A DNA stretch of 13,564 bases from Candidatus Methanoplasma sp. (GCA_031256615.1 JAIRQG010000068.1:1-13564), one strand, 5' to 3'; positions 8,601 through 13,564 are shown, numbered from the stretch's first letter. Numbers and translations are program-made. The notes: a model not told the origin generated them from the sequence alone.

Positions 8601-9411
8601 CGGAATAATATCATTCAACGTTTCGCAGAGAGACCTGATCAACGACCTTATCGATGATGAATCTGCAAAAGACCCCGAATTCGGAAAGATGGTCAACCAG
8701 GAGATGACAAGGTTCGACAACGGAGAGGACGTGGGCCTCTTCATCAAGAACATCGAGAGCGTCCAGGGAGATGAGCGCGACGTGATCGTGTTCTCGATCG
8801 GCTACGCCAAGAACAATGAGGGCAAGCTCATGCAGAGGTTCGGGTGGCTTAACAACAAAGGCGGAGAGAACCGCCTGAATGTGGCCATCAGCCGTTCGAA
8901 GAAAAAGATCCATATTGTGTTATCATTCGATCCGGAAGAGCTTCAGGTCGAGACCGCGAAGAACGACGGCCCCCGCATACTGAAGAAATATCTGCAGTAT
9001 GCAGTGGCGGTAAGCAACGGCGAAAAAGAGCTTGCCGCCAGCATACTTGAGTCTTTCGGAGAGAAGAGATGGGCGCCGGCGCCGCCGGTCCCGGGAGAAT
9101 CCCCCATCACCGAGAAGGTGTACAACGCGCTTGTAAGGAAAGGATACAGCGTGGAGAAGGACGTCGGCATCGGAGGGTATCAGATCGACCTTGCCATCAA
9201 ACAGGACGGTAAGTACATCTTGGGAATAGAATGCGACAACCACATTTATGAGATGTCGGACTCGACCAGGGAAAGGGACTACCACAGGCAGAAGTATCTT
9301 GAATCCAGAGGCTGGCACATTCACAGGGTATGGACTCCCGGAATGTGGAAGGACCCTCAGAAGGAGATCAACAACATCGTCAAGGCCATCGAGCGCATCA
9401 GCCGCCACTGA
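5674..9411 (+). CDS. HRDC - DUF4011-like - SF1 helicase - Vsr/MTES_1575-like nuclease fusion
   Basis: 1245 residues. Residues about 5-78 match an HRDC domain, with a T-D-x-x-L-R-E-M-A core (34-42) and AIPGIG (54-59), as in RecQ C-termini. Residues about 90-270 look like DUF4011 (SRNNRLLY 106-113; RAPLALFPVIL 200-210). The SF1 helicase motor has Walker A GPPGTGKS (400-407), Walker B FDEASQ (823-828), GDHKQLRPSN (848-857), FHYRS (902-906), VQGDERDV (1030-1037) and NRLNVAISR (1066-1074). An insertion of about 420 residues, partly charged and helical, separates motifs I and II, as in UPF1-like COG1112 helicases. The C-terminus (about 1135-1240) is a PD-(D/E)XK-type Vsr/MTES_1575 nuclease: D1172 in YQIDLAI, E1186-x-D1188 in GIECDN, RERD (1199-1202) and GWHIHRVW (1213-1220). 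I infer ATP-driven translocation coupled to nucleic-acid cleavage, probably defence or processing. From memory, DUF4011-helicase-Vsr proteins were reported as the single-gene antiviral system Hhe. No methylase or partner gene is adjacent. Confidence 0.85.
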   Translation: MGLEDDLYSELVELREQIREDRTHSTGRAPTVCTDEALREMAQRVPTRADDFAAIPGIGQRFVELYGDDFLQVTKKYAVTAAKGSNMDADVVKTLRELQKKLVNISRNNRLLYIGKLYRKTAFDLTAIPDLDLMGLLFGRKKSLKLCDSTKNAEELRIFKSINELIREVNRDMRDKGQYDLYIGYPFVEGRLPGEDFDIRAPLALFPVILDKDAKSISIRLDDSRDMVYNNSLILAFIKFSGKNRPLPYNVIEDCNGETFVSNLIAFYEGQGFPLKISYGLPVPFVDYKAGEFPKHLPGDMNMVHNIVLGKYPSYSSYIQKDFDELLAGREINAALSNLIADLNIGDFYVDSPSPLSLPALRERGLEASEKEITYINTLNSAQENVITAVNKEDELVVQGPPGTGKSQVITGLITSAVSSGKTVLMVSEKKTALDVVYSRLGNLSKYCLMIDDTNNKDHFYQQLAYMLETVPPRTGSDLVALSESIDRDVSVLSSIADTMYSEGDFGIEPYKLYSMERWLNLEDKIDLEKYKMIKAAVSAKILELKYKEVKELNRKFGDRVLMTNFNEYCECIEKTPWFTLMKPDLSEYNIGEMKADLMDLENQMMEWRSKGFMSRMFSKSKVNREATAMLDKYFNSYNERTVQTVLDDPKSITNALADYELYSSRATVYDRLNERERIYGRDIISLSKDSHWSFDESNNTILRYILNHHLQRFDADHKALLQDIQDFDSIVSDMDRKIGEKKKLTKDRVEEILQDNLRYITESKRRGDIARIIENKRKWSLSKFINRYSYELFKGLKIWLLTPEVVSEIMPLEMGLFDLLIFDEASQMYVEKGVPSIYRAKKVVVAGDHKQLRPSNLGSGRIEYGNDDDYEGEEDEVSAVLEEESLLDLARTRYDNILLNFHYRSKYEELIAFSNYAFYGGKLYVSPNVSQPERPPIEVHKVSGEWANKSNVKEARIVVDILKEFFKTRKENETIGIISFNVSQRDLINDLIDDESAKDPEFGKMVNQEMTRFDNGEDVGLFIKNIESVQGDERDVIVFSIGYAKNNEGKLMQRFGWLNNKGGENRLNVAISRSKKKIHIVLSFDPEELQVETAKNDGPRILKKYLQYAVAVSNGEKELAASILESFGEKRWAPAPPVPGESPITEKVYNALVRKGYSVEKDVGIGGYQIDLAIKQDGKYILGIECDNHIYEMSDSTRERDYHRQKYLESRGWHIHRVWTPGMWKDPQKEINNIVKAIERISRH

Positions 9412-9415
9412 TCCT

Positions 9416-10081
9416 CTAAGATAATTCGGCCTTCTTCACAATGAGCGTCCCGCTTCCTTTCTTCCATTCTTTTTCATATTCGGTTATTGACAGCGGCCTG
9501 CTGTGCATAGGGGAATCCAAGGTCATCGACTCGTATTCTCCTCCCTCCCCGATCACGCTTATGCCGTATTTGTCCCTGAGGCCTCTGAGCTCTTCCGCTG
9601 TCTCCGGAGAGATCTCCCTCCCCAGCCATGTTTCGTCAAGACCTTCCGCGTAGCATCCTATTATGATGGCTTTGATGCCGGCCGACAGCAGCTCCTCGAG
9701 CACCGTGTCCTGGTCTTTCCTCCACAGCGGGGATATCACTTTAAGACCAAGATCCCCGCATACGGCATTCATCCTGTCCCACTGGTAATCCGACCAGACC
9801 GCCCCTGTCACAATCCCGTCGATCTTCAGGCGCGAAAGCGCCTCTCTGAGCGACCGCATATCGTCTTCTTCCGAACCTGACGTCTCTGCGGTTATCAGAT
9901 CTATCCCGAGAGATTCTGCCATGAGCGGCACCGCATCTATGTTCGGAACGTGGAATATCCACGATTCTCCGGCTTTCGGCACTATGCTCACCAGATGAAC
10001 GACCTCGTATCCCATTTGCTGTGCCAGATATAACGCCAATGTGGAATCCTTCCCTCCCGAATACAAGGCCGCCAAACGCAT
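9416..10081 (-). CDS. dph6: Diphthine--ammonia ligase (ATP pyrophosphatase, Dph6)
   Basis: This 221-residue enzyme catalyses the last step of diphthamide formation, the ATP-dependent amidation of diphthine on the conserved His of elongation factor 2. The adenine-nucleotide alpha-hydrolase PP-loop SGGKDS is at residues 8-13, directly after the first beta strand. Further family signatures are SDYQWDRM (97-104), LDETWLGR (148-155) and the C-terminal GEGGEYES (178-185). Length fits archaeal members (220-230). I chose the ATG at 10081 rather than the TTG at 10099: it gives the usual M-R-L-A-A-L-Y-S-G-G-K-D-S N-terminus, and a TATA-like TTAATCT lies about 25-32 nt upstream on the minus strand. The gene converges on the helicase gene with only 4 nt between stop codons, so the two mRNA 3' ends must overlap. 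The domain also occurs in MJ0570-type proteins of unclear role, but the EF-2 function is the established one. Confidence 0.9.
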   Translation of the reverse strand: MRLAALYSGGKDSTLALYLAQQMGYEVVHLVSIVPKAGESWIFHVPNIDAVPLMAESLGIDLITAETSGSEEDDMRSLREALSRLKIDGIVTGAVWSDYQWDRMNAVCGDLGLKVISPLWRKDQDTVLEELLSAGIKAIIIGCYAEGLDETWLGREISPETAEELRGLRDKYGISVIGEGGEYESMTLDSPMHSRPLSITEYEKEWKKGSGTLIVKKAELS

Positions 10082-10106
10082 ATCAACAATTATGAACAAC
10101 AGAGTA

Positions 10107-10113
10107 GATTAAT
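10107..10113 (-). promoter_or_regulatory. TATA-like box for dph6
   Basis: Read on the minus strand this is TTAATCT, about 26-32 nt before the dph6 ATG. It lies in the palindrome AAGATTAATCTT at about 10105-10116. Leaderless transcription is inferred. Confidence 0.4.
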
Positions 10114-10149
10114 CTTACACCAGCCAAGTGTTGCGGGTGTCCGAAACAA

Positions 10150-10160
10150 GGTTTTTATTT
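10150..10160 (+). promoter_or_regulatory. TATA box of the candidate RNA gene
   Basis: GGTTTTTATTT is preceded by a purine-rich stretch (CGAAACAA) resembling a BRE element. A start about 25 nt downstream falls at 10180-10185, just before the structured segment. The same 11-mer recurs exactly at 10417-10427, upstream of rpiA. A second A/T-rich stretch (ATATTATAATC, 10168-10178) could also serve. Confidence 0.5.
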
Positions 10161-10180
10161 CAAGAGGATATTATAATCTT

Positions 10181-10430
10181 AAGGAAGGTGACGGCCCTGA
10201 GGGGCCGGGCCCTTAACGCAGTGCCATACGGTGCCGGATTACTGGCAGTCGCTGATCACAAGGATCGGGTCATCCACGCGTATCCGAATCCTAATGATGC
10301 CTTTACGGCGAGATACGGATGTTTGCACGATATCACCTCCCGCCAAAGCAGTCCCAGGTCTGCCAGAAGTGAGCTGCGCAGATCCGGGCTCACCCTTTAG
10401 CATACTGTCCACTGGCGGTTTTTATTTTCT
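10181..10430 (+). ncRNA. Candidate structured non-coding RNA, unidentified
   Basis: This non-coding stretch of about 230-250 nt has its own TATA box, high G+C and several strong helices. There is a GGCCC-TGAG-GGGCC hairpin (about 10193-10206) and an AGGATCGG/CCGAATCCT helix near 10260-10291. A competing helix pairs CGTATC with GATACG. A long irregular hairpin occupies 10353-10388, with CCC-GG-TCTGC-CAG pairing CTG-GCAGA-CC-GGG around the loop AAGTGAG. The ends GGTGA (about 10187) and TCACC (about 10390) can close the molecule. A T-tract (10419-10428) may end it. I compared it from memory with SRP (7S) RNA, RNase P RNA, 5S rRNA and tRNAs. Only a loose resemblance to SRP RNA is visible (GATCGGGT near 10263; CCCAGGTC near 10353), and the diagnostic helix-8 GGAA/AGCAG elements are not in place. 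The family is therefore left open. Confidence 0.45.
10417..10430 (+). promoter_or_regulatory. T-rich tract: RNA-gene terminator and/or rpiA TATA box
   Basis: GGTTTTTATTTTCT ends the structured stretch, as an archaeal T-run terminator would. It also repeats the TATA-box 11-mer of 10150-10160 exactly, and sits about 60 nt before the rpiA ATG. A second TATA-like spot, GTATACCTTAAG at about 10449-10460, is nearer (about 30-40 nt). Confidence 0.4.
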
Positions 10431-10489
10431 CCCTTTGCACTACAGTAAGTATACCTTAAGGGCCTGTTGCCATTACGACATCGGGAAAG

Positions 10490-11218
10490 ATGATAAATGA
10501 TAATGCTATTGCTGACAAAGTGATGAAAGAGATGGCCTCGGACGAACTCAACCTCAAAAAGGTCGTTGCGGAGAAAGCGGTCGATGATTATATTAAAGAT
10601 GGAATGACCGTAGGACTGGGCACGGGATCCACTTCGGAGTATGCCGTGCGGAGAGTGGGGGAGCTTGTAAAAAGCGGCTTTAAGCTGAAATGCGTCGCAA
10701 CCTCTGAACGCACGGCCGATCTGGCACAGAGCCTCGGCATAGAGCTTTGCGATCTCAACGATGTGGATCACATCGATGTCACTATCGACGGGGCTGATGA
10801 GGTCGATCCGGCCAAACAGCTTATCAAAGGTCTGGGCGGGGCCCTTCTGAGAGAAAAGATCGTTGCCGCCGCCAGCCTTGCAGAGGTCATCATCGTCGAC
10901 AGCTCCAAAATTGTTGAGAAGCTCGGCGTGAAGACCCCTCTGCCGGTCGAGGTCGTTCCGTACGGCCACAAGAAGACGGCATATGCTCTGGAGAGACAGG
11001 GGTGCAAAGCAAAGCTGAGGATGTCGGGCAACACACCGTTCGTGACGGATGCGGGCAACTACATCTATGACTGCAAATTCGAGTCCATCGAAAGCCCGTT
11101 CTTCCTTGAGTCGAGGATAGACGTAATACCCGGGGTCGTGGAGAACGGACTTTTCCTCAATACAGCGGATGCTGTTTTGGTATCGCACCCCGACGGCACA
11201 GTGACAAAAGTCGTGTGA
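10490..11218 (+). CDS. rpiA: Ribose-5-phosphate isomerase A
   Basis: This 242-residue cytoplasmic enzyme interconverts ribose 5-phosphate and ribulose 5-phosphate. In archaea it supplies or recycles pentose phosphate for PRPP, and therefore for nucleotide enzymes such as the Hpt encoded in this window. Diagnostic motifs are the phosphate-binding loop GLGTGST (residues 42-48), the catalytic DGADEVD (100-106), and GGALLREK (116-123) with the catalytic Lys. The N-terminus is about 15-20 residues longer than typical RpiA, in which the conserved L-K-x-x-V-A-E-K-A helix lies near residue 5. Internal ATGs at 10523 and 10532 are therefore plausible true starts. ATG 10490 is kept because it is the first ATG and is preceded by GGGAAAG and TATA-like sequence. 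The gene follows the candidate RNA gene and precedes the ribosomal operon, from which it is separated by a T-rich stretch and a new promoter. Confidence 0.93.
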   Translation: MINDNAIADKVMKEMASDELNLKKVVAEKAVDDYIKDGMTVGLGTGSTSEYAVRRVGELVKSGFKLKCVATSERTADLAQSLGIELCDLNDVDHIDVTIDGADEVDPAKQLIKGLGGALLREKIVAAASLAEVIIVDSSKIVEKLGVKTPLPVEVVPYGHKKTAYALERQGCKAKLRMSGNTPFVTDAGNYIYDCKFESIESPFFLESRIDVIPGVVENGLFLNTADAVLVSHPDGTVTKVV

Positions 11219-11220
11219 TC

Positions 11221-11236
11221 CTTTTCTTATTATAAG
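11221..11236 (+). terminator. T-rich stretch and small palindrome after rpiA
   Basis: CTTTTCTTATTATAAG follows the rpiA stop by 2 nt. TCTTA/TAAGA can form a small stem. T-rich tracts of this kind are the common archaeal terminator. Confidence 0.4.
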
Positions 11237-11249
11237 AGAAAGCATGGGT

Positions 11250-11268
11250 GAGGTTTTAATATAACCTC
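11250..11268 (+). promoter_or_regulatory. TATA box of the ribosomal operon inside an inverted repeat
   Basis: TTTTAATAT (11254-11262) is a good archaeal TATA box. A start near 11285 would leave a leader of about 20 nt, room for the Shine-Dalgarno site at 11294-11300. The box is framed by the inverted repeat GAGGTT (11250-11255) / AACCTC (11263-11268). That could be an operator blocking TBP access. Confidence 0.5.
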
Positions 11269-11305
11269 GATAATAGCACGTTCCGATTCACTTAAGGTGA
11301 CCTAT

Positions 11306-11584
11306 ATGAAAATGCCCAGAACGATCAAAACGTACTGCCCTTTCTGCAAAACTCACACGGAGCATGACGTGGAAAGGGTCAAGAAGAAGAAAGCCAGCGA
11401 GCTTAAATGGGGTCAGAGGAGATTCAGAGAAGCAACATCTGGATACGGTGGATACCCCAGGCCGAAGCCGAAGGACAGGGAAAAGCCTACCAAAAGGGTG
11501 AACATCAGATTCAGATGCGAGACCTGCAAGAAAGCACACCTGACCTCATGCATAAGAGCAAAGAAGTTCGAGCTCACGGAGTGA
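11306..11584 (+). CDS. rpl44e: 50S ribosomal protein L44e
   Basis: This 92-residue zinc-binding protein of the large ribosomal subunit lies near the E site. Two C-x-x-C pairs are visible: CPFC near the N-terminus and CETC about 60 residues later. The family core W-G-Q-R-R-F-R-E-A-T-S-G-Y-G-G and RPKPKD, and the C-terminal RAKKFEL, are typical. The start is ATG 11306 (MKMPRTIK), because a Shine-Dalgarno site AAGGTGA ends 5 nt before it. The GTG at 11297 lies inside that site and would add M-T-Y, absent from the family. It is the first gene of the operon and is followed 4 nt later by rps27e, the usual archaeal order. Confidence 0.95.
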   Translation: MKMPRTIKTYCPFCKTHTEHDVERVKKKKASELKWGQRRFREATSGYGGYPRPKPKDREKPTKRVNIRFRCETCKKAHLTSCIRAKKFELTE

Positions 11585-11588
11585 TCAC

Positions 11589-11756
11589 ATGACCGATAAT
11601 TTCATAAAAATAAAATGTCCGGACTGCGAGAATGAACAGATAGTGTTCAGAAAAGCAGCCACCAAAGTGAACTGCCACGTATGCGGTTCCGTCCTTGTCG
11701 TGCCCAAAGGCGGCGTCGGAGAGATCAAGGGCGAAATAATTGAGGTAATAGGCTGA
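11589..11756 (+). CDS. rps27e: 30S ribosomal protein S27e
   Basis: This 55-residue zinc-ribbon protein of the small subunit starts MTDNFIKIKC. The four cysteines form C10-x2-C13 and C29-x2-C32, the C4 zinc finger of S27e. The C-terminal GGVGEIKGEIIEVI resembles the family's P-x-G-G-K-A-x-I/L-x-G end. Length fits archaeal S27e (about 55-65). A GGAGTGAT ribosome binding sequence overlaps the stop of rpl44e. Its own TGA shares one base with the ATG of the next gene (TGATG), pointing to translational coupling. Confidence 0.93.
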   Translation: MTDNFIKIKCPDCENEQIVFRKAATKVNCHVCGSVLVVPKGGVGEIKGEIIEVIG

Positions 11757-12538
11757 TGTCTAGGGCCAAGGGCTTTCCCGAGAACGGAGAACTCGTCGTC
11801 TGCACCGTTACAAGTGTGAAAAACTTCGGTGCCTTCGTCACTTTGGACGAGTACGAAGGAAAGGAAGGGTTCGTTCACGTAAGGGATGTTGCCACAGGCT
11901 GGGTAAAGTACATCAGGGATTTCATAAGGGAAGGGCAGAAGATAGTCTGCAAGGTTCTGGGCGTAGACTCTTCCAAAGGCCATATCGACCTTTCCCTCAA
12001 ATCAGTTAACGATCATCAAAAAAGAGAGAAAATCCAGCAATGGAAGAACGAGAACAAGGCCGAGAAACTTTTGGAGATAATCGCGGAGCGCATCTCTATC
12101 CCGGTCAACGACGCGTATGAGCTGTTCGCTTACGATCTTCTCGAAACATACGAAACACTTTACGAGGCGTTTGAATCCGCTGTCGCTTACCCGGATGACT
12201 TCACTGAAGAATTCTCCGGAGACTGGGTGGAAACATTCATGGAGGTCGCGAAAGAGAACGTGACGCCTCCATTTGTCGAGATAGACTGTGTTCTGGAGAT
12301 GACCTCTTCGGCACCGAACGGTGTCGAACTTATCAAAAAAGCACTTAATGCGGGCCTCAAAGCGGCCGACGGCGCAAATGCCGTGATCACTTCCATAGGT
12401 TCGCCGAAATACAGAGTGGTCGTCACAGCAAGCGAGTACAAAGATGCCGAGGACATAATGAAAAGAGTGACGGCGAAGGCCATGAGCGAATTCACAGCTG
12501 CCGGCGGGACCGTTGCTCTCAAGCGTGAGAGTAAGTGA
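11756..12538 (+). CDS. eif2a: Translation initiation factor aIF2, alpha subunit
   Basis: This 260-residue protein is a subunit of the heterotrimeric aIF2 that brings Met-tRNAi to the small ribosomal subunit as a GTP complex. Residues about 8-84 form an S1/OB RNA-binding domain (GELVVCTVTSVKNFGAFVTL, then GFVHVRDV and HIDLSLKSV). A helical middle domain follows (about 85-170). The C-terminal alpha-beta domain (about 171-260, starting near TPPFVEIDCVLEM) binds the gamma subunit. Full-length for the family (about 260-275). A GAGGT site lies 9 nt before the ATG, inside the end of rps27e. The gamma and beta subunits are not in the window, as is usual in archaea. One base separates its stop from nop10, which points to co-expression. 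Confidence 0.95.
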   Translation: MSRAKGFPENGELVVCTVTSVKNFGAFVTLDEYEGKEGFVHVRDVATGWVKYIRDFIREGQKIVCKVLGVDSSKGHIDLSLKSVNDHQKREKIQQWKNENKAEKLLEIIAERISIPVNDAYELFAYDLLETYETLYEAFESAVAYPDDFTEEFSGDWVETFMEVAKENVTPPFVEIDCVLEMTSSAPNGVELIKKALNAGLKAADGANAVITSIGSPKYRVVVTASEYKDAEDIMKRVTAKAMSEFTAAGGTVALKRESK

Positions 12539-12539
12539 G

Positions 12540-12728
12540 ATGCCTTCATCCCTCAGAAGATGCGCTTCGTGCGGAAGATACACAACAAAAGATTCCTGCC
12601 CGTCCTGCGGGTCTGCAGCGATCTGTCCGATCCCGATAAAATTCTCCCCTGACGACCGTTACGGAGAGTACCGAAGAAAAGCGATAATAGAGGAGTACGG
12701 AGAGAATGGAAAGCATAATAGTCTATGA
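12540..12728 (+). CDS. nop10: H/ACA RNP component Nop10 (ribosome biogenesis)
   Basis: This 62-residue small protein of the box H/ACA RNP works with Cbf5, Gar1 and L7Ae in guide-directed pseudouridylation of rRNA. The zinc ribbon is C8-x2-C11 / C20-x2-C23, followed by the family signature P-I-P-I-K-F-S-P-D-D-R-Y-G-E-Y-R-R that wraps Cbf5. It is slightly longer than typical archaeal Nop10 (about 55-60) because the frame runs 23 nt into the next gene, giving an unusual tail (GENGKHNSL). The start is ATG 12540; upstream in-frame codons inside aIF2alpha would add residues absent from the family. The aIF2alpha-nop10-PAC2 order is conserved in many archaea. Confidence 0.95.
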   Translation: MPSSLRRCASCGRYTTKDSCPSCGSAAICPIPIKFSPDDRYGEYRRKAIIEEYGENGKHNSL

Positions 12729-13407
12729 CAGCAAACCTTCTCTGAAAGACCTCGTCTTCATCGAGTGTCTGCCCGGGATCGGCAACGTCGGCAAGACCGC
12801 GGGCGACTTCGTAGCAGATTCTCTGAACGCAAAGAAATTCGCAACCATCTATTCCCTGCATTTTCCGTCCCAAGTGCTTCTCGATGAGGATAATATTGTG
12901 GACCTGATGAACAACCAGCTATGGTACGCAAAGGATGTCAGCGGCAGAGATGTGGTGTTCTTAAGAGGGGATTGCCAGAGCTCCACACAGGAAGGACAGT
13001 TCAATCTCTGCAGGGAGATCCTGGATGTCCTTATGGAATACGGAATATCCGAGATCATCACCTTGGGAGGATACGGTACCGGCCAGATCGTCGAGGAGCC
13101 CCGCGTGTTCGGGGCGGTGTCCGACCTTAAGATAAAGAGCGAGTACAAGAAGCACGGAGTGGAATTCTCTCCAGGCGATCCTTCTGCGGGAATAATCGGC
13201 GCCAGCGGGCTGTTCGTAGGGTTTGGGAAGATCCACAGGATATCTTCAATATGCTTAATGGGAGAGACGTCCGGGTACTTCGTCGATCATAAGAGCGCAA
13301 TGGCGATGGTCTGCGTACTGATGAAAAGATTGGGTGTGGATCTTGATCTAAAAGAGCTTAAGGACAAGTCTGAACAGATCGACGAGCTTACTGCGAAGGT
13401 CAAATAG
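12706..13407 (+). CDS. PAC2-family protein (proteasome assembly chaperone-like)
   Basis: This 233-residue soluble protein has the PAC2 fold, recognised from LPGIGNVGKTAGDFVAD (residues about 22-38), the central LGGYGTGQ segment, GIIGASGLFVGFG and the late GETSGYFVDHKSA. Eukaryotic PAC2 helps assemble the 20S proteasome alpha ring. The archaeal family (COG2047 type) is related and nearly always sits behind nop10, but its role is not firmly established, so proteasome or ribosome assembly is inference. The C-terminus is a charged helix (DLKELKDKSEQIDELTAK), probably a coiled coil. Its start overlaps nop10 by 23 nt, with GGAGA/GAGGAG just upstream as a ribosome binding site. It is the last gene before the tRNA. 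Confidence 0.88.
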   Translation: MESIIVYDSKPSLKDLVFIECLPGIGNVGKTAGDFVADSLNAKKFATIYSLHFPSQVLLDEDNIVDLMNNQLWYAKDVSGRDVVFLRGDCQSSTQEGQFNLCREILDVLMEYGISEIITLGGYGTGQIVEEPRVFGAVSDLKIKSEYKKHGVEFSPGDPSAGIIGASGLFVGFGKIHRISSICLMGETSGYFVDHKSAMAMVCVLMKRLGVDLDLKELKDKSEQIDELTAKVK

Positions 13408-13468
13408 ATGGAGGAACGCGACCGCCCCGATCTAGGCTATATCGGATGATATTTTAGACGTGGTTACA

Positions 13469-13476
13469 TTTAAATA
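13469..13476 (+). promoter_or_regulatory. TATA box for the tRNA-Tyr gene
   Basis: TTTAAATA is a near-ideal archaeal TATA box, 23-30 nt before the first nucleotide of the tRNA at 13499. Confidence 0.7.
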
Positions 13477-13498
13477 GCCTATCTATTATCCTGTTTTA

Positions 13499-13564
13499 CC
13501 TCACCTAGCTCAGCCTGGCCAGAGCGGCTGACTGTAGAGTGTTCTCGGAGAGATCCGATACAGC
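13499..13564 (+). tRNA. tRNA-Tyr (GUA), intron-containing, 3' part beyond window
   Basis: The acceptor strand CCTCACC (13499-13505) starts with C1, as expected for archaeal tRNA-Tyr (C1-G72). U8-A9 follows, then D-arm GCTC...GAGC (13508-13525 with AGCCTGGCCA loop), G26, anticodon stem GCTGA (13527-13531) and loop CT-GTA-G (13532-13537; anticodon GUA 13534-13536). The matching 3' stem TCAGC does not follow, so an intron interrupts the gene at the canonical 37/38 site. CTGT (13532-13535) pairs with ACAG (13560-13563), the expected 4-bp central helix of a bulge-helix-bulge splice motif. The intron would then run from 13538 to about 13565, one base past the window end. The T arm and 3' acceptor strand are missing because of truncation. 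Confidence 0.9.

Noticed and set aside
10128..10400. 90-residue plus-strand frame across the candidate RNA
   Set aside because: It contains the TATA box itself, has no ribosome binding site and shows no protein similarity; the helices explain the stretch better.
10181..10400. Naming the structured stretch SRP RNA or RNase P RNA
   Set aside because: Only short look-alike strings match SRP RNA; the helix-8 GGAA/AGCAG elements and the Alu UGUAA are not in order, and the RNase P P4 strands are absent.
10397..11245. 282-residue minus-strand frame opposite rpiA
   Set aside because: It is antisense to an unmistakable RpiA and shows no domain.
13408..13449. 13-codon frame directly after the PAC2 gene (ATG overlapping nothing, ends TGA)
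   Set aside because: It is too short, has no conserved motif, and most likely is chance sequence before the tRNA promoter.
1..13564. CRISPR array, insertion sequence or prophage genes
   Set aside because: No spaced direct repeats of CRISPR type, transposase, integrase or phage structural motif were seen on either strand.

Overview
The window is archaeal DNA. Four things show this: an L44e - S27e - aIF2alpha - Nop10 - PAC2 gene string, a diphthine-ammonia ligase, an archaeal-type hypoxanthine/guanine phosphoribosyltransferase, and TATA-like boxes about 20-30 nt before several start codons with no ribosome binding site (leaderless transcripts). The middling G+C content and the cell-surface protein with glycine-rich repeats and BIG2 domains would fit a Thermoplasmata relative such as a gut or sediment member of the Methanomassiliicoccales. 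That lineage call is inference and not proven by any single gene here.

Layout. (1) 3-1460: 3' part of a large secreted adhesin-like protein, with tandem 29-30 residue GAGIGGG repeats followed by three BIG2 Ig-like domains. (2) 1461-2165: about 700 bp without a convincing gene, holding a hairpin, a 12-bp inverted repeat with a 38-nt spacer and several A/T-rich promoter-like stretches. (3) 2166-5521: three separately promoted + strand genes, for a purine-salvage phosphoribosyltransferase, a TctA-like membrane protein (COG1784/DUF112 type) and an EmrB/QacA-type MFS exporter. (4) 5674-9411: a 1245-residue protein joining an HRDC domain, a DUF4011-like region, an SF1 (UPF1-like) helicase and a C-terminal Vsr/MTES_1575-like nuclease. 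This is the best candidate for a defence or nucleic-acid-processing system in the window. (5) 9416-10081, minus strand: dph6, convergent with the helicase gene across only 4 nt. (6) About 10150-10430: a gene-free stretch with its own TATA-like box and strong hairpins, probably an unidentified structured RNA. (7) 10490-11218: rpiA. (8) 11306-13407: the translation/RNP operon rpl44e-rps27e-aIF2alpha-nop10-PAC2, tightly packed and mostly led by Shine-Dalgarno-like sites. (9) 13499-13564: start of a tRNA-Tyr(GUA) gene interrupted by an intron and cut by the window end.

How they work together. The right third is core information processing: ribosomal proteins, initiation factor, rRNA pseudouridylation factor, EF-2 modification by Dph6, and a tRNA. 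The middle is nucleotide and pentose metabolism (hpt, rpiA) plus transport. The left end and the helicase-nuclease look accessory, being a surface adhesin and a possible single-gene anti-invader effector.
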